Part shown: in pieces, positions 1 through 11,126 of the stretch
How positions within the stretch are numbered: position 1 is the first letter of the stretch
Layout: each line of letters starts with the position of its first letter
Assembly: GCA_944739405.2 (NCBI GenBank)
Contig: OX123186.2
Location: 93,943,727 to 94,007,726, forward strand
Direction of reading: 5' to 3'
Length of the DNA stretch: 64,000 nt
DNA from: Euclidia mi
Taxonomy: Eukaryota > Arthropoda > Insecta > Lepidoptera > Erebidae
The notes under the pieces: model-generated
The model's database searches: none
What the model was told of the DNA's origin: nothing
What the model saw: only the letters and a program-made list of their open reading frames with translations
Translations under genes and position numbers: made by a program

Positions 1-309
1 AAATATGATATGGTTGGTACTGGACAGTAGAAGTACAGGAGGCTAGGTGTCGTAGTATACTTACCTAAGCTACTAGGACAAATCAGCTTTAGACGTATGT
101 CGTCAATTGTATTTGATCATTAGCTGATTGTAAATAAAATTATTGAGGTTTTCGTTCATGATCGTGGTGGTTCAGTTGGATTCCTATACCTAAAGTAATC
201 ACTCAACTTTTTACGGCAAGTAAACAGAAAGCAATTTGTATAAACGTCAACGAGCATAGAGTACGCATTACCTGAATATAACATCATTTCAATTTTTTTA
301 TAGATTTTT
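1..309. other. No recognisable feature
   Basis: AT-rich sequence without an open frame of note or a recognised repeat boundary. Nothing is supported here. Confidence 0.4.
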
Positions 310-951
310 AGGGTTCCGTACCTTACAAGGTAAAAAAGGAACCCTTATAAGATCACTTTCTTGTCCGTCTGTCTGACTGTCTGTCAGTCTGTGTCTGTCT
401 GTCCGTGTGTCACCACCGATTTTCTCAGGAACGGGTGGACCTAGCAAATTGAACTTTTATATTAGATTTATACCAGATACTAAGGTCTATGGTTCCTATT
501 AGGTGTATAAAAATCAGGGTCCTGGGTCAACCCGATAAAAAGATATGGTCAAAATTAGATTTTTGCGAAAACTTGTAAGTACCAAAATTAACCTTGATTT
601 TCAAGTTTTTTTAATTTTCGGAATTTTTCCTTTACTTGTGCTGTAAGACCTTAGTTTTGACCAAAATTGACAATTCTAGGTCAACCGTAAGTACCCTATA
701 GGTTTTGGGTCGAAAACCTATATGGTAGTTCCCGTTGAACTAGAATCACGAAATTTGGCCAAAAGCAGGGTCTTACAGCACAAATAAAGGAAAAATTACA
801 AAAATAAAAAAAGGAAAATTTAAGGGTGTCCCCATACATACATAGTAGACTCCATTTAAGATAGTCCTCTAAGTTGTATGGGCGCTCATACAGATTTAGA
901 GGACTAGCACCAACCACAAAATTAAATAAGGTAAAATGCGTACGGAACCCT
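310..951. mobile_element. Foldback/MITE-like repeat with terminal inverted repeats
   Basis: The ends are inverted copies of each other: agggttccgtac at 310-321 and gtacggaaccct at 940-951. A second, internal inverted repeat pairs about 621-650 (ctttacttgtgctgtaagac) with about 766-800, so the transcript could fold into a long hairpin. It also contains a CTGT-rich run near 360-410. No transposase frame is present, so it is non-autonomous. The family name is not known to me. Confidence 0.6.
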
Positions 952-1077
952 CGGTGCGTGGGTCAAACTCGCACTTGAACGAATTTTTTAAAGTTACCAA
1001 GCGCGTTTTTATGTTATATTCATCCCGCCCGGTGCAATAAATTGAAACTTCGGGTAATTAAAAATAAACAAATATAT

Positions 1078-1080
<3 letters not shown>

Positions 1081-1146
<66 letters not shown>
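1081..1146. repeat. (AT)n microsatellite
   Basis: About 66 bases of uninterrupted AT dinucleotide. The 500 bases that follow, up to the LINE at 1650, contain no supported feature. Confidence 0.95.
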
Positions 1147-1148
<2 letters not shown>

Positions 1149-1649
1149 ATTATATTGTTTTGATAAATAAAATACGTGTGAAGTAGTTTAAATTCTGATG
1201 TATAAATTAGAAATTCTGTCGAAGCATTTTACTGTAGTTAGTGTCCTTTGTTAGATCTATCAAGAGACATGTGCATGCTATCTCGATTATTTATATCATG
1301 ATTAAAACGTATCAATGAAATACGCCTTTTTTTTACAAAAATGATATGTTTTTTTATATGCAAGAAACTGATTGACTTCTTTTAAAGTTAGACATTTAAG
1401 TAAAACTGCACAGGTTTTGGGTATATGCAATATAGTTGTCCAACAGTGCAGTTAACTCTGATAGATATTCCTGAATATGTGTAAAAGGATTCAGAAATTC
1501 TCTTAAAAGGACAGTAAAGAGGTAATACGGATCCCACTTCCAAATTTCATTATAAGCCTTTCCGAGAAGAGTACAGCCATAAGGCCAAAAACTAAAATCA
1601 ATGCCTGTCATATGGACAGTTGTTTGAAAATAAACTCTTTATTATTGTA

Positions 1650-3655
1650 AATTAATAAAGCAAGAAGCCGAATGCAAACATGTAGTAGATTACATAACCA
1701 GTATCAACAAAGATGGTATATTACTAAATGATCCAAAATCTATAGCAAATGCATTTAATAAGCTTTTTACTAATTCACATTTTATCCCCACTGGGTCTAG
1801 ACAAAACACTTGCAAATGTAATATAAGTAATAGCATATTTTTAAAACCATTAACAAGTAATGAAATTTATTCCATTATTATGTCCATTAAAAACACAAGT
1901 TCGGTAGGCTATGACGAAATAAATACCAAAGTCCTTAAATACTGCGCCAAAGGAATTGCCCCTGTTTTGACATATTTGGTCAATTCTTCGTTCAGTAATG
2001 GTTGCTTTCCAAAGCCACTTAAGCTTTCCTTTATAAAACCATTATTCAAAAAGGGAGATAAAACTAGTATAGAAAACTATAGGCCGATAGCTCTGATACC
2101 TGTTATTTCAAAAATTTTTGAATCCGCAATGCACAAACGCCTTACTAATTTTATCCAGACCCATAGTATATTGAAAAAGGAACAATACGGATTTCAAAAA
2201 GGTAAATCTACGACATTAGCGTGCCACGATCTTATAACTAAAATTATTGACAATATTGATGATAATAAAACAGTCGTTGTTGTCTTTTTTGACATGTCCA
2301 GGGCATTTGACCTGGTGTCCCATGACATCCTACTAGAAAAACTTGACAGATATGGAATCAGAGGTCCAGCATTAAGTTGGGTTGAAAACTATTTAAAAAA
2401 CAGAACGGAATCTGTAGCAATTCAAAACATAAACAAAAAAAAAAGAGTTGCAAACTTATAAATCATCTTTTCTAGGAAACAATGTATCTGTACCTCAGGG
2501 CAGTGTTCTCGGACCATTATTATTCTTATTATACATTAATGATTTGCCTGACATTACCTCGAATTCATGTATTATGTTCGCAGATGACTTCTCTCTTATA
2601 ATGACATGTGACAAAAATTCTGACATAAATACATTTGCCATTGACATAAATAATACATTAAATAATATAATAAAATGGTTGACAGATAATAATCTACAAG
2701 TAAATATAAATAAGACAAAATTTATTCAATTTAGCACATATGGTAGACCCCATAAAAATATAAAGGTTAATTATAATAATCAGGAAATTCACATTGCTAC
2801 GCATACAAAATTTTTAGGGTTTACCTTGGACGAGCATTTGAATTGGAAACTTCATATAGAAGATGTGTGCAATAAAATTAACAGATTTGTCTATGTTATC
2901 TACAAATTACGTAAGACCTCTACTGAACAAACTGTATTAGCAGCATACCACGGCTATGTATCTTCGGTAATAAACTACGGTATTGTCCTATGGGGTAACT
3001 CTACAGACGTTCAGAGGGCATTTATAGCACAGAAAAAATGTGTTCGTACTATTAAAGGTATACCTCCATGGGAGCCCTGCAGACCATTATTTAGGCAGTA
3101 CAAAATCCTCACTCTGCCGTGTATGTACATCTTAGAAGCATCCAAATTTGTCAAACAGCACCCTACACTATTTAAAACGGCAAAATATGTTTATATGCGA
3201 AATACTCGCCACCCTGACAGAATTGTATTTCCAAAAGTGCCAAGAACTGCAATGTATGTAAAGAGTAGCATAATAATGTGTGGGCGTATTTTTAATGCTT
3301 TACCAAATGACTTGAAAAACATGACTTTAAGTAGATTTTGTACATCCTTAAAAAAGTGGTTACTAGATAAGTCCTTCTACTCAATAGCTGAATACCTAAA
3401 TAACAATTAGAACATAATTTATTACATAAATGAATATTACCTACTGTAGATACACTAATAATGAATTATATAATATTTGCGAAAAATAAAATTGATCAAT
3501 GATGATTCTATGTAGTCATAAAATTAGATCTAAGTACCAATATTTGCATGTCACAATATGACAAAATGTATCTGGCTCTGTTTTTACCTTGTTCCATCTT
3601 TATATGTACCTACATTTTAAACAAATAAAATTCTATTCTATTCTATTCTAAAAAA
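1650..3655 (+). mobile_element. 5'-truncated non-LTR retrotransposon (Jockey/CR1-type LINE)
   Basis: The element starts inside the linker between endonuclease and reverse transcriptase, so ORF1 and the endonuclease are missing. It runs through the RT domain and a short 3' UTR, and ends in an ATTCT-like simple tail followed by an A run at about 3620-3655. 5' truncation and a simple-repeat tail are typical of target-primed reverse transcription. The clade is judged only from RT motif style. Confidence 0.85.
1880..3410 (+). pseudogene. LINE reverse transcriptase, frameshifted
   Basis: Two overlapping frames (1880-2461 and 2448-3410) together cover most of an RT. The first carries the finger/palm motifs, with KKGD and ENYRPIALIP, a QYGFQKGKST segment and a catalytic-palm FFDMSRAFD segment. 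The second carries the PQGSVLGPLLFLLYINDLP block and the FADD active-site box, followed by the usual C-terminal segment with YGIVLWGNS. The frame changes at a run of ten A residues near 2437-2450, a likely single-base indel. The 5' part of the protein is absent, so this copy cannot be autonomous. It is RT-only debris of a LINE and not a host gene. Confidence 0.85.
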
Positions 3656-3734
3656 AAGATAAATTTAATACGGTACTAGTATATAGTACTTCATACATAT
3701 TTATGTTAAAAAATATTTGATGTCTTGTTTGTAT

Positions 3735-4135
3735 AAGTTTCTCAGGTAGCGATAGCCTAGTGGAGATACCAACAGGCTGCCATGCAGAGGATATCGGGTT
3801 CCGGGCTCGAATCCACGGCACGCACCAATTACTTTTCGGAGTTATGTGCATATTTAAGCGTAAATTGTTGTTTGTCCCGTACCTCGGAGAACACGTTAAA
3901 CCCCGACGGCTTAACGTGTCCCGGCTGTCATGAAAAACTTTGACAGCCGTAATAGGGAGTCAGTACCTATGATTAAACTTACACTAGTCTAAACTATGGA
4001 ACATACCTACTATCCCTTTGGGTTGCGGTGGTCAGACAGGCAGTCGCTCCGTGGAAAAGCTAATGTTCAATCAAATCCGGTTAGACTAAAAATCGGGCCC
4101 CGGGTTCTAACTGGGATAACGTTAGGAGGATGATG
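3735..4135 (+). repeat. SINE-like repeat with tRNA-type promoter boxes
   Basis: A box A-like tagcctagtgg (about 3747) and a box B-like gctcgaatcc (about 3804) sit about 55 bases apart, as in tRNA-derived SINE heads. The body (cggcttaacgtgtcccggct, and the segment around ccctttgggttgcggtggtc) recurs in inverse orientation at 49425-49610, which supports a dispersed repeat family. Confidence 0.6.
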
Positions 4136-4995
4136 TTTGGATAAGTTAATTAAATATACAATTATTTATTTCTTTACATTCTATATTATAATGTTTTCAG
4201 CTTATTTGTTGCTTTAGTTTCAAATACTTAGCTGTTGAAAACAGCAGAAACTCGGTGATCTGAAAAACATTCCTGCCAGGCATTGCTAGGGCAATATGAC
4301 GTAGTCGGTTTCACGAAGGAATCACGAAGAAATGTCTGTTAACTGCCAAAGGTAATAAATACAAAATCAACCATGTTACTTTATGAAGGTACTATATGAA
4401 TACAAATACTGGCCCATAGCTGCACAATATTTTTCTCTTCTTTGTCACAGATAAGGTCTGAGTGGAAAACCAAGACGAAGAAGAATGCTTCCGTAATTTA
4501 CAAAGAAATTGACGGTTGTAAGTGGAATGACCAATAAAACTAAACTGCTGAATCAGCTTGAAGAGAGGTATTGCAAATTATTTCAATTACTGACTGAGCA
4601 CCAGGCGAATGCAACAGATGTTACACTTTTCCCATAGCTCTGTCCGCGTGGGACTATTTCAATTATTATTTTTATTATTTTTTCACCCCCCTTAGGAAAG
4701 GAATTTTCAAACGTCCTCTCATAGTGCACCCCTGCAAGGATCATTATGAAAGAATTTGATATTGATTGATCATTTGCCAAATGATGTTAGCTTTTAGAAG
4801 GTAGTTATACCCTGTACAATTTAGCTTGATTTTTTAACAGACGGGGTAGTGTTGGGAATCAGAATATATCTAGTAGTCCAAAAAGTAACGTTTTAAAATA
4901 CTAATAACTGTATGTGTGAAATTCGTTATTGCACTAGACATATAAAAATTGGTTAGATAAGCGACGGTGGATTAATATTCATAATAAGTACCTAT
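4136..4995. other. No recognisable gene
   Basis: AT-rich spacer. Short open frames on either strand show no motif. A piece near 4690-4740 (cctctcatagtgcacccctgcaaggatc) loosely resembles the 3' part of the RTE-like repeat seen at 29025 and 61490, too weakly to call. Confidence 0.4.
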
Positions 4996-5001
4996 TTAAT
5001 A

Positions 5002-5078
5002 TACAGGGTTATTTTTGGACCACCCGACACATTTAAATAGGTGGCTCAGACCTTGAACCTCCAATAATAACCCTGTAC
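5002..5078. repeat. Small foldback sequence
   Basis: acagggttatt at the left and aataaccctgt at the right are inverted copies flanking about 50 bases. It could be a tiny MITE or the end of the transposon remnant that follows. Confidence 0.4.
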
Positions 5079-5126
5079 CTATGTAAAAAATTACTTCGGA
5101 AAATAACATCGTTTTATCAGTTTTTA

Positions 5127-5391
5127 TTAAGGAAGAGGAACACAACCAAGATCATCATCACCAGAGTAGTCGGAGCTTGTGTCATCATCTCGAACTTCAA
5201 TTATTATTTCGTGTCCAATAAAATTGTCGAAGTGAACGTAGCGCATCCAGTCAGATAATATTGCTTCTTTGACGTGCCGTACTACATTCGCCCAGTTTTC
5301 AGCGGTCATTTGACCACATTGCTCCTTCCAACAAACGGAGCATTTTGTTTGCGGTGAAGTGAGGAGATGTATTGGTACGTGCTGCGTTTCC
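5127..5391 (-). pseudogene. DDE transposase-like C-terminal exon
   Basis: On the minus strand an acceptor (ttcattcacag) precedes an open stretch of about 87 codons that ends in an acidic, Asp/Ser-rich tail (residues such as DDDTSSDYSGDDD). It contains CSVCWKEQC and an NWxxVVRHVKEAILSDW segment. This layout resembles the C-terminus of DDE-superfamily transposases often found in insect genomes. A separate N-terminal-like fragment lies upstream on the same strand at 5640-5815, and the catalytic middle is missing, so this is an internally deleted relic. The family assignment is from memory of motif style and needs a protein search. Confidence 0.5.
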
Positions 5392-5639
5392 TGTGAATGA
5401 AATAATTTATTGTTAAAATAATACTATTGATGAAATAGATGTTGTAAAACATTATCAAGAAATATTTATTTTACTGACTTTTGATTTGTGCTCATATTAG
5501 CTCTATGGCATTATATTGACAATGACAGGGTTGCAATCTGATTTCTGTGTGACCGCGTTGCCTTGTTGCTTCGTCCAGTAAATATACTGGCTCCCTCGAT
5601 TTGTGTGTGGCCACCAAGCCAAGCAGTTCGCACTTGAGC

Positions 5640-5815
5640 ATTGTTATGTCGGCATTTACGCCCTTGTTTATGAGTTTTTTGCCGTCGTCGGAGCGTCAGC
5701 TACACGTTGCCGCACTTGAGACAATGGCAAAAGAGGTCCGCCATTTTGTGACTCACGCTCAAAATAATCGCGTAAGCGAATCACAAACTCACGCATTTTA
5801 CTGTTGAGTACAGAT
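5640..5815 (-). pseudogene. Transposase N-terminal helix-turn-helix-like fragment
   Basis: Read on the minus strand this encodes YFERESQNGGPLLPLSQV followed by RQRVADA, a pattern common at the N-terminus of insect DDE-type transposases (a YF-x-x-E-x-x-NGG-x-LLPL block). It is broken by a stop soon afterwards. With the C-terminal piece at 5127-5391 it forms the two ends of a transposase whose centre has been deleted. Confidence 0.5.
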
Positions 5816-5879
5816 TTTTCACCCTTTTAGGCATGTTTAACACGTTGGCTGCGGCAAGTAAAATCATAAACCTTCATCT

Positions 5880-7135
5880 GGTGCGGCGGCAGGTCGAAAT
5901 GTGGCCCCAACGATTTTTCCGCCAGTGCGTGGCAGGTCTTTTTCGACCTACCAGTACTAGGGTAGCTTAAAATGCTATAACTTTGCGAAAACATGGTGTG
6001 TAATTTTTTTTTTATTCTGTTAGAATAACCTTGAACATATCTTCCTTAGGTTTGATTCGCCCCGGAATCCACCAAATAGGAAATGAGATATAAACCAGGA
6101 AAAGTGGCAGGCCGATATCGACCTGAACCGCACTAGAAGGTATTTTTAATAGTGATGGGACATACCAAAATAAGGAAATATCGAAAATAAAACAGAACTA
6201 TCGTACATAAAAGAAATGAAGATTTTTATTTAATTGTGGCTGTTTTGAAAACAAGACACGCAAAGATTCATGTTGCATTGCCTGCAACATTTTTTAATCC
6301 TTTTTTTACTCTTTTTTTGCTTTGTCACTACTGAAGGTTGGCCGCAATCTCTCATAGCACCCTGCACAATTTCATACGATTGAAAAGAAACAAAATTATT
6401 AAAAAACGGGACTTTATACTTAATTAATATGTTTTTATTTCATAGTAAATTCCATAAAAATGTTATAAAATTAATTATCTTCATCAGCATCGTGAACATT
6501 TGAAAATGGGTACGTCACACTGCGAGCGCGGTCGTGAAGCGTCTTAGAGTAGGTAAGCTGTGCTAAAAATTGTAATTAAGCACAGTTTGATTGGTGCCGT
6601 TTTTCGAGCCGCGATCGTGCATCTATTGTATATTTGATCGAAGCTTTTAAATCACCTTTCAAGCAAAAAAAACTAGATCGAAATCGTTTTAGCACCGCTC
6701 TGTTTGCGTCGGGGGTTAAAAAGCGAATATCACTGCACTTTCGCAGGTAACCGTACATTTCCAAATATTATAAGTACTACTATAAATATACGTGTAGGTA
6801 GTAAGCAAAACTTACCGCTTTTACTCGGTTTTCCATGATGTTTTGTTCCTAAATACTTTTTAATTTTCTTAATTGGCAATATTTTATCACTACTGTCACT
6901 ATCAGTTATAATTGCAGGGCGAATGAAAATCTGCCAAAATTTGTATTATTCTTTTGCCATCGTCAATTGTATCGACAGAACACAACACTAACTGGCGGCG
7001 CGTGCGCTCTGTGCGGTATCAGGTCGCCGGCGGCCTGTTAGGTTGGCGGGCTGAAATTGACCCACTGCCGCACTGAGTGGATATATTTCACCGCTAGTGC
7101 GTGGTAGGTCGAAAAAGGCCTGCCGCGATGTTTTT
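5880..7135 (-). mobile_element. piggyBac-like element remnant
   Basis: Both ends carry imperfectly palindromic, mutually inverted motifs built around ggcaggtctttttcgacct (about 5931-5950) and ggtaggtcgaaaaaggcct (about 7102-7120). A third related motif lies near 6103. Inside, on the minus strand, is a cysteine-rich piggyBac-type transposase C-terminus. The rest of the transposase is not recognisable, so this is an internally deleted copy. Exact termini and a TTAA duplication were not established. Confidence 0.5.
6230..6409 (-). pseudogene. piggyBac-type transposase C-terminal cysteine-rich domain
   Basis: About 60 codons on the minus strand end in a stop after the sequence CCRQCNMNLCVSCFQNSH. 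In piggyBac transposases a C-terminal cysteine-rich zinc-binding domain recognises subterminal repeats of the transposon. The Cys-x2-Cys pairs, followed by a short C-terminal tail, fit that domain. The upstream catalytic part is lost in this copy, so it is a fragment only. Confidence 0.6.
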
Positions 7136-9184
7136 ATGGGGAATACCTACAATTTTGACTATAAGCCGAAATATATATTTGTCTCTGTCAAAACCTTAAA
7201 AACAATCCAAAAATCCAAATCTTAATGTCCAAAACAAAAACTCAAATTCAACAATAATAAGAGTAGAATAAGTCAATAAGGTAATTAAGTTAAGAGGAAG
7301 CAAGACTATGCTTCCTCTTAACTTCTTTCTTTAACGTCTTCTTTCCTCTTGAATTTATTCCACACTACTTGTTCGCGACAGACATTAAAACTATGACATT
7401 GAATAGTGTATTCGAAACCGCGAGTGAAAATAATGTAAAAATAGTGCTATCCAATCGTGCGGTACACCAGGTTTGGTTCCCGGACGCGCCAAAGTGATAA
7501 AATAATGCTAGAATAGTGAAAATTCGCAAATCGTCAATAAAAAGTACTGTGTAGTGCATGGACATTAGTTTTAAACTTATGCTAACTGTAGGGACTTAGA
7601 TATCGATCATAATAGTGTTATCAGTTGTAATAGATAAGAACTAATAGATGATAAACAGCTGTTTTGTTTACATAGTCGTTTTATAGTTTTATAAGTGTTT
7701 TTTAGCTTCGTATAGGCTCGAAATCATGTCTAGATACTTTCGTATTGCTAGTTATTACCTTATATAGTTAAAATAAGCATAATAACAAACATTTGCATGT
7801 TTATCATAAACTTTGTTTATGTACGATAGTGTTTACTTAAGAAAATCTGTATTTTTACTTATGCATCGTAGGTTTCCCTGTAATAACTTAGAATTGAATA
7901 AAGATATTTTCGTGGTGTTTGTTTTAATAGACGCCCCATATAGTTGCACACAACGGCCTACCAAAATTACATATATAACTATAGTATTTAATAGTTTTTT
8001 AATAGAAAATATAGTGGACGGGCCCTTGTGTGACGACATTTTTCAATAGTTTTTCTAGAATAGCTTAGTGACGCAAGCAGTTAGGTTTAGGTATTGTATA
8101 CCAATGGATAGAACTTTTTAAGACCTATCTAGTTATGTATAGAACATATATGCATGTACCATAGTACCTAAGTTAATTACATGTATGTACCTTATTGAAA
8201 ATAAAGATTCGCTGTGCACATGTTCGGTGCAGTGTTCGTCGTTAAGGTAAAGTTTCGAAGTACCTAAGCGACCATGTTTTCGGCCAGTTCGTTGGCGTAC
8301 CAACCACTATCTTGTGACCAAGTAACCATATGTAACCATCAAGCACCGAACACCTGAACAGCATCGCTCCCAAAGTATGAAGATGTTTTATTTCTGAAGC
8401 CCCGAATAGATAGAAGCCATACAGTCCACACACACCGATAGAAGAACACACGTCTTCGTAGGAACATTCGCCAGTCACACACCACCAGCGCACTGTAGCG
8501 GACCAGCTAAGGTTCGATTCCTGGCATCCGTTACACTACTGACCCCGAGTGTTCCCGACGTTCGGCTTACATGGCCAGTCGATGGAACGATAGAATGCGT
8601 AATTCAAATTAGTATTCAATTTTTTATTTTTCTAAAAGAGTTATACCAGCTAAAGAGACCCCAACCACTAACCTAAGAGACCCCAACCAAAAGCACCGCG
8701 GTTCGTTACAATAACTTAACAATGATCTTTAATAATGATTATTTGTAATCGATATTTGTAACAGTTACTGCCTATCCCATCTGTCCGACCGATGTAACAT
8801 TGTACAAGCGTCTATTATTTTCAGTGTTCCTATTGAAATTTTACTTTGAAGCAATAAAATGTCTTAAAATTTTCGGATAACGCTTGAATCTTTAGGGACT
8901 TTTGTGTTGTATATATATTTTAAATTTTTTTTTTTAAATCATTAAATTAAGAAAATGTCCATCAGAAAAAATAACATCTGTCAGAAAGTTCAATCTAACT
9001 TGTACAGGGTATAGCAGCAATATGATGTGTAGGCAAAAGGAAACGGATTCATAAACCGAAAGAATAATCAACAAACTAACTTTATAGATTTTTATCAGTT
9101 CTATCAATGAAGGCCTGCGAAAAGATTATAGAATGCCTAGAATGGTAGTGGTAAAGTAGGTACTAAGATGACATATATACATAA
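7136..9184. other. Gene-free stretch, possibly old retroelement debris
   Basis: Only short, motif-free frames are present. At 7590-8230 a block that begins tgtagggacttagatatcg and contains AATAAA near 8202 could be a decayed LTR. The sequence around 8535 (ctactgaccccgag) is reminiscent of a leader or primer-binding region. No second copy was found in the window to confirm this. Confidence 0.25.
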
Positions 9185-9411
9185 CATCACGCCTTTATCA
9201 CCGAAGGGGTAAGCAGAGGTGTATTACACATCCACATTTCGTCAGTTCTTTCGGTCTCAATGTAATAGAGGGAGCGCCTTTTGCCACCTACAGGGCATAT
9301 TCTTAAGCGAGCGATAATTAACATTTTTAATGCATACATAACTTTTAAAAGGTGTGTGCCTAGTACCCTAGGCACACACCTTTACTTACCCCAGGTACCC
9401 CTGGGGATCCA
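9185..9411 (-). repeat. tRNA-derived SINE, antisense
   Basis: It starts with the shared SINE 3' motif (cgaaggggtaagcagaggtg, antisense). It continues through the same body as the SINE at 53690-55130, including agcgagcgataattaac, and reaches the tRNA-like head. A perfect hairpin (aaaggtgtgtgcctag, 4-base loop) lies within it at about 9350-9385. Confidence 0.7.
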
Positions 9412-9528
9412 ACCCGAGACCATTGTCTCGGCAGTCCGTAACGTACTCTATCTCTCTTAAAATGAAAATACATTTTAAGAGAGATAGAGTACGTTACGGA
9501 CTGCCGAGACAACGGTCTCAGGTTGGAT
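9407..9528. repeat. Long palindrome, 58-bp arms, 6-base loop
   Basis: Left arm 9407-9464 and right arm 9471-9528 are inverted copies that match at 56 of 58 positions, separated by aaaata. The outer parts of both arms carry the tRNA-like head of the adjacent SINE (ggcagtccgtaacgta). Confidence 0.9.
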
Positions 9529-9539
9529 ATTTATCAACA

Positions 9540-10333
9540 TTGTTTTCGTTTTTTCCCTACATTTCAGGTGTCTAAGTTTTATCTTATATTTCGGGGATCA
9601 TCACATTAACATCTAACATATTCAGAAAATATGGCTCCATGAAATCAAGATGAAAGTAATACAAAATTGACACCACGATCTTTACAATTCTTACTCCCAA
9701 TATCCACTCTTACTTTGGAACCAAATAGAGTTATAAAGATTACCATTTGTTTTAATGTATGTAATTAATTTCATGCGCATTATTAGTGTCGTAGAATAGT
9801 AAATAATAATATTATCTGACATAATAAAGAAAATATGTGTGATAAGTTAGAGTTATGAAATAAAAAAGTACTGCATAGTAAAATAAATTCTTAATGGTAA
9901 GTAATGCATTATATACCAAAAGGCTTTAAAAATAATTATTTATATTTTTTGTAATAATTTAGTTTATTGCGAGATACAAAGCAATTTAAACACTTTAAGA
10001 ATGGCTAAATACAGAGAAGGAGAAGAAGAAGAAATAAAAACACTCAAGAAGAGAAGATATTTGGCATAAGGATATAAAACTATTTTAGGGTTGACTAAAG
10101 AAAATTTGTTTGTAACTTCTTTGTACCAAAATTGGCGAACGTAAACATGCTCATTAAATTAGAAACAAATATCTCAAAAGCATCAATTATAAAATTAAAA
10201 TGAAATAAAATAAAATTCATTTAATGTTGTCTTTTTATTCCTGAAGATTTCTTACGTAGCCTTAAGTAGTTTAGTAGAAATGACTACAGATTTAAAGTGG
10301 TTTTAGGCTCTATTTCAGTAGATTATATAAGCA
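9540..10333. other. Upstream region of the repeat-protein gene
   Basis: AT-rich with no coding sequence recognised. It should contain the promoter, or further 5' exons, of the gene beginning at or before 10334. No specific promoter element is claimed. Confidence 0.35.
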
Positions 10334-10472
10334 ATGCTTGGCGCAGATGGCGAATCTTCCCATCGGGCGACGCCATTTCTGAAGGCTTTTCGTCCAGATT
10401 CTGCAGCTTTGACCAGGGATAGCTTTGACCACGAATTAACCAACTGTAGTGTGGACACTGTCGCTGAATCAG
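10334..10472 (+). CDS. Predicted exon 1 of repeat-protein gene
   Basis: Open from ATG at 10334 to a donor-like AG|GTCTGG at 10472/10473, giving 46 codons plus one base. The split codon joins exactly to the two leftover bases of the exon at 10717. The start is uncertain: an in-frame stop lies two codons upstream, so either this ATG is used or the exon begins at an AG inside it (for example after gcgcag at 10346). The donor is weak. No domain is recognised. Confidence 0.45.
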
Positions 10473-10716
10473 GTCTGGCTTACTTTCAATTATAAAATTT
10501 TTGATATATGAATGAACAAAGATGTACTGATCTGATACACATAAAGAATTGAGCTAAAAGACAAGAAATAAAGAAAAAAGAGTATTAATTTGCTACGATA
10601 ACTTGTTGTATCAGGATTCTATTAAAGTCATGTCTCTTGCCCTTGCCGTGAAGAATATTTTTGAGTATAATGTCTGAAAAGTAATTTTATTACGAAATTT
10701 TCTTTTCATGGTGCAG

Positions 10717-10851
10717 AGGCCAGTGCTTCTCAATCTGGCATAGGCCGCTCTAAAGCAGCCCTGGCCAGTGCAAGCATTGATCCAGTTCTTACCATCTGCA
10801 ATCTACCACACTCTTTGATTACCGCCAGTGCAGACCATAAGGCAAAACCCG
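10717..10851 (+). CDS. Predicted exon 2 of repeat-protein gene
   Basis: The acceptor ttttcatggtgcag precedes 135 open bases that end at a strong donor, CCCG|GTGAGT. The exon is Ala/Ser-rich, with the motif ASASQSGIGRSKAALASAS. It has two leading bases and one trailing base, in phase with both neighbouring exons. Strong splice sites plus phase agreement support a real exon. No family is recognised. Confidence 0.6.
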
Positions 10852-11126
10852 GTGAGTACTCCGACCATCATAAAACTGTATTAACTAACATGTCTGGTTA
10901 GACTAGACATCGGAGTCAAGCACAAGAACTAAAAACTTAGATGTTGTCCGGATAATGCAGGGATGAAGATAAACTCATACCATAATACGTAGTGCATGCA
11001 TTTTTTTTCCTAAAGTTGATAAATTTTAAAACTCACTTTCTGCAATTTCGACTTTTATTATATAATTTAGTTTCATGGCAACTAAAAATATTTTTTTTAT
11101 TAATAAATTTTTGCATATTTTACCAG

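Noticed and set aside
8242..8493. 83-codon minus-strand ORF as a gene
   Set aside because: No motif, no splice context, and it lies in a likely retroelement leader-like stretch.
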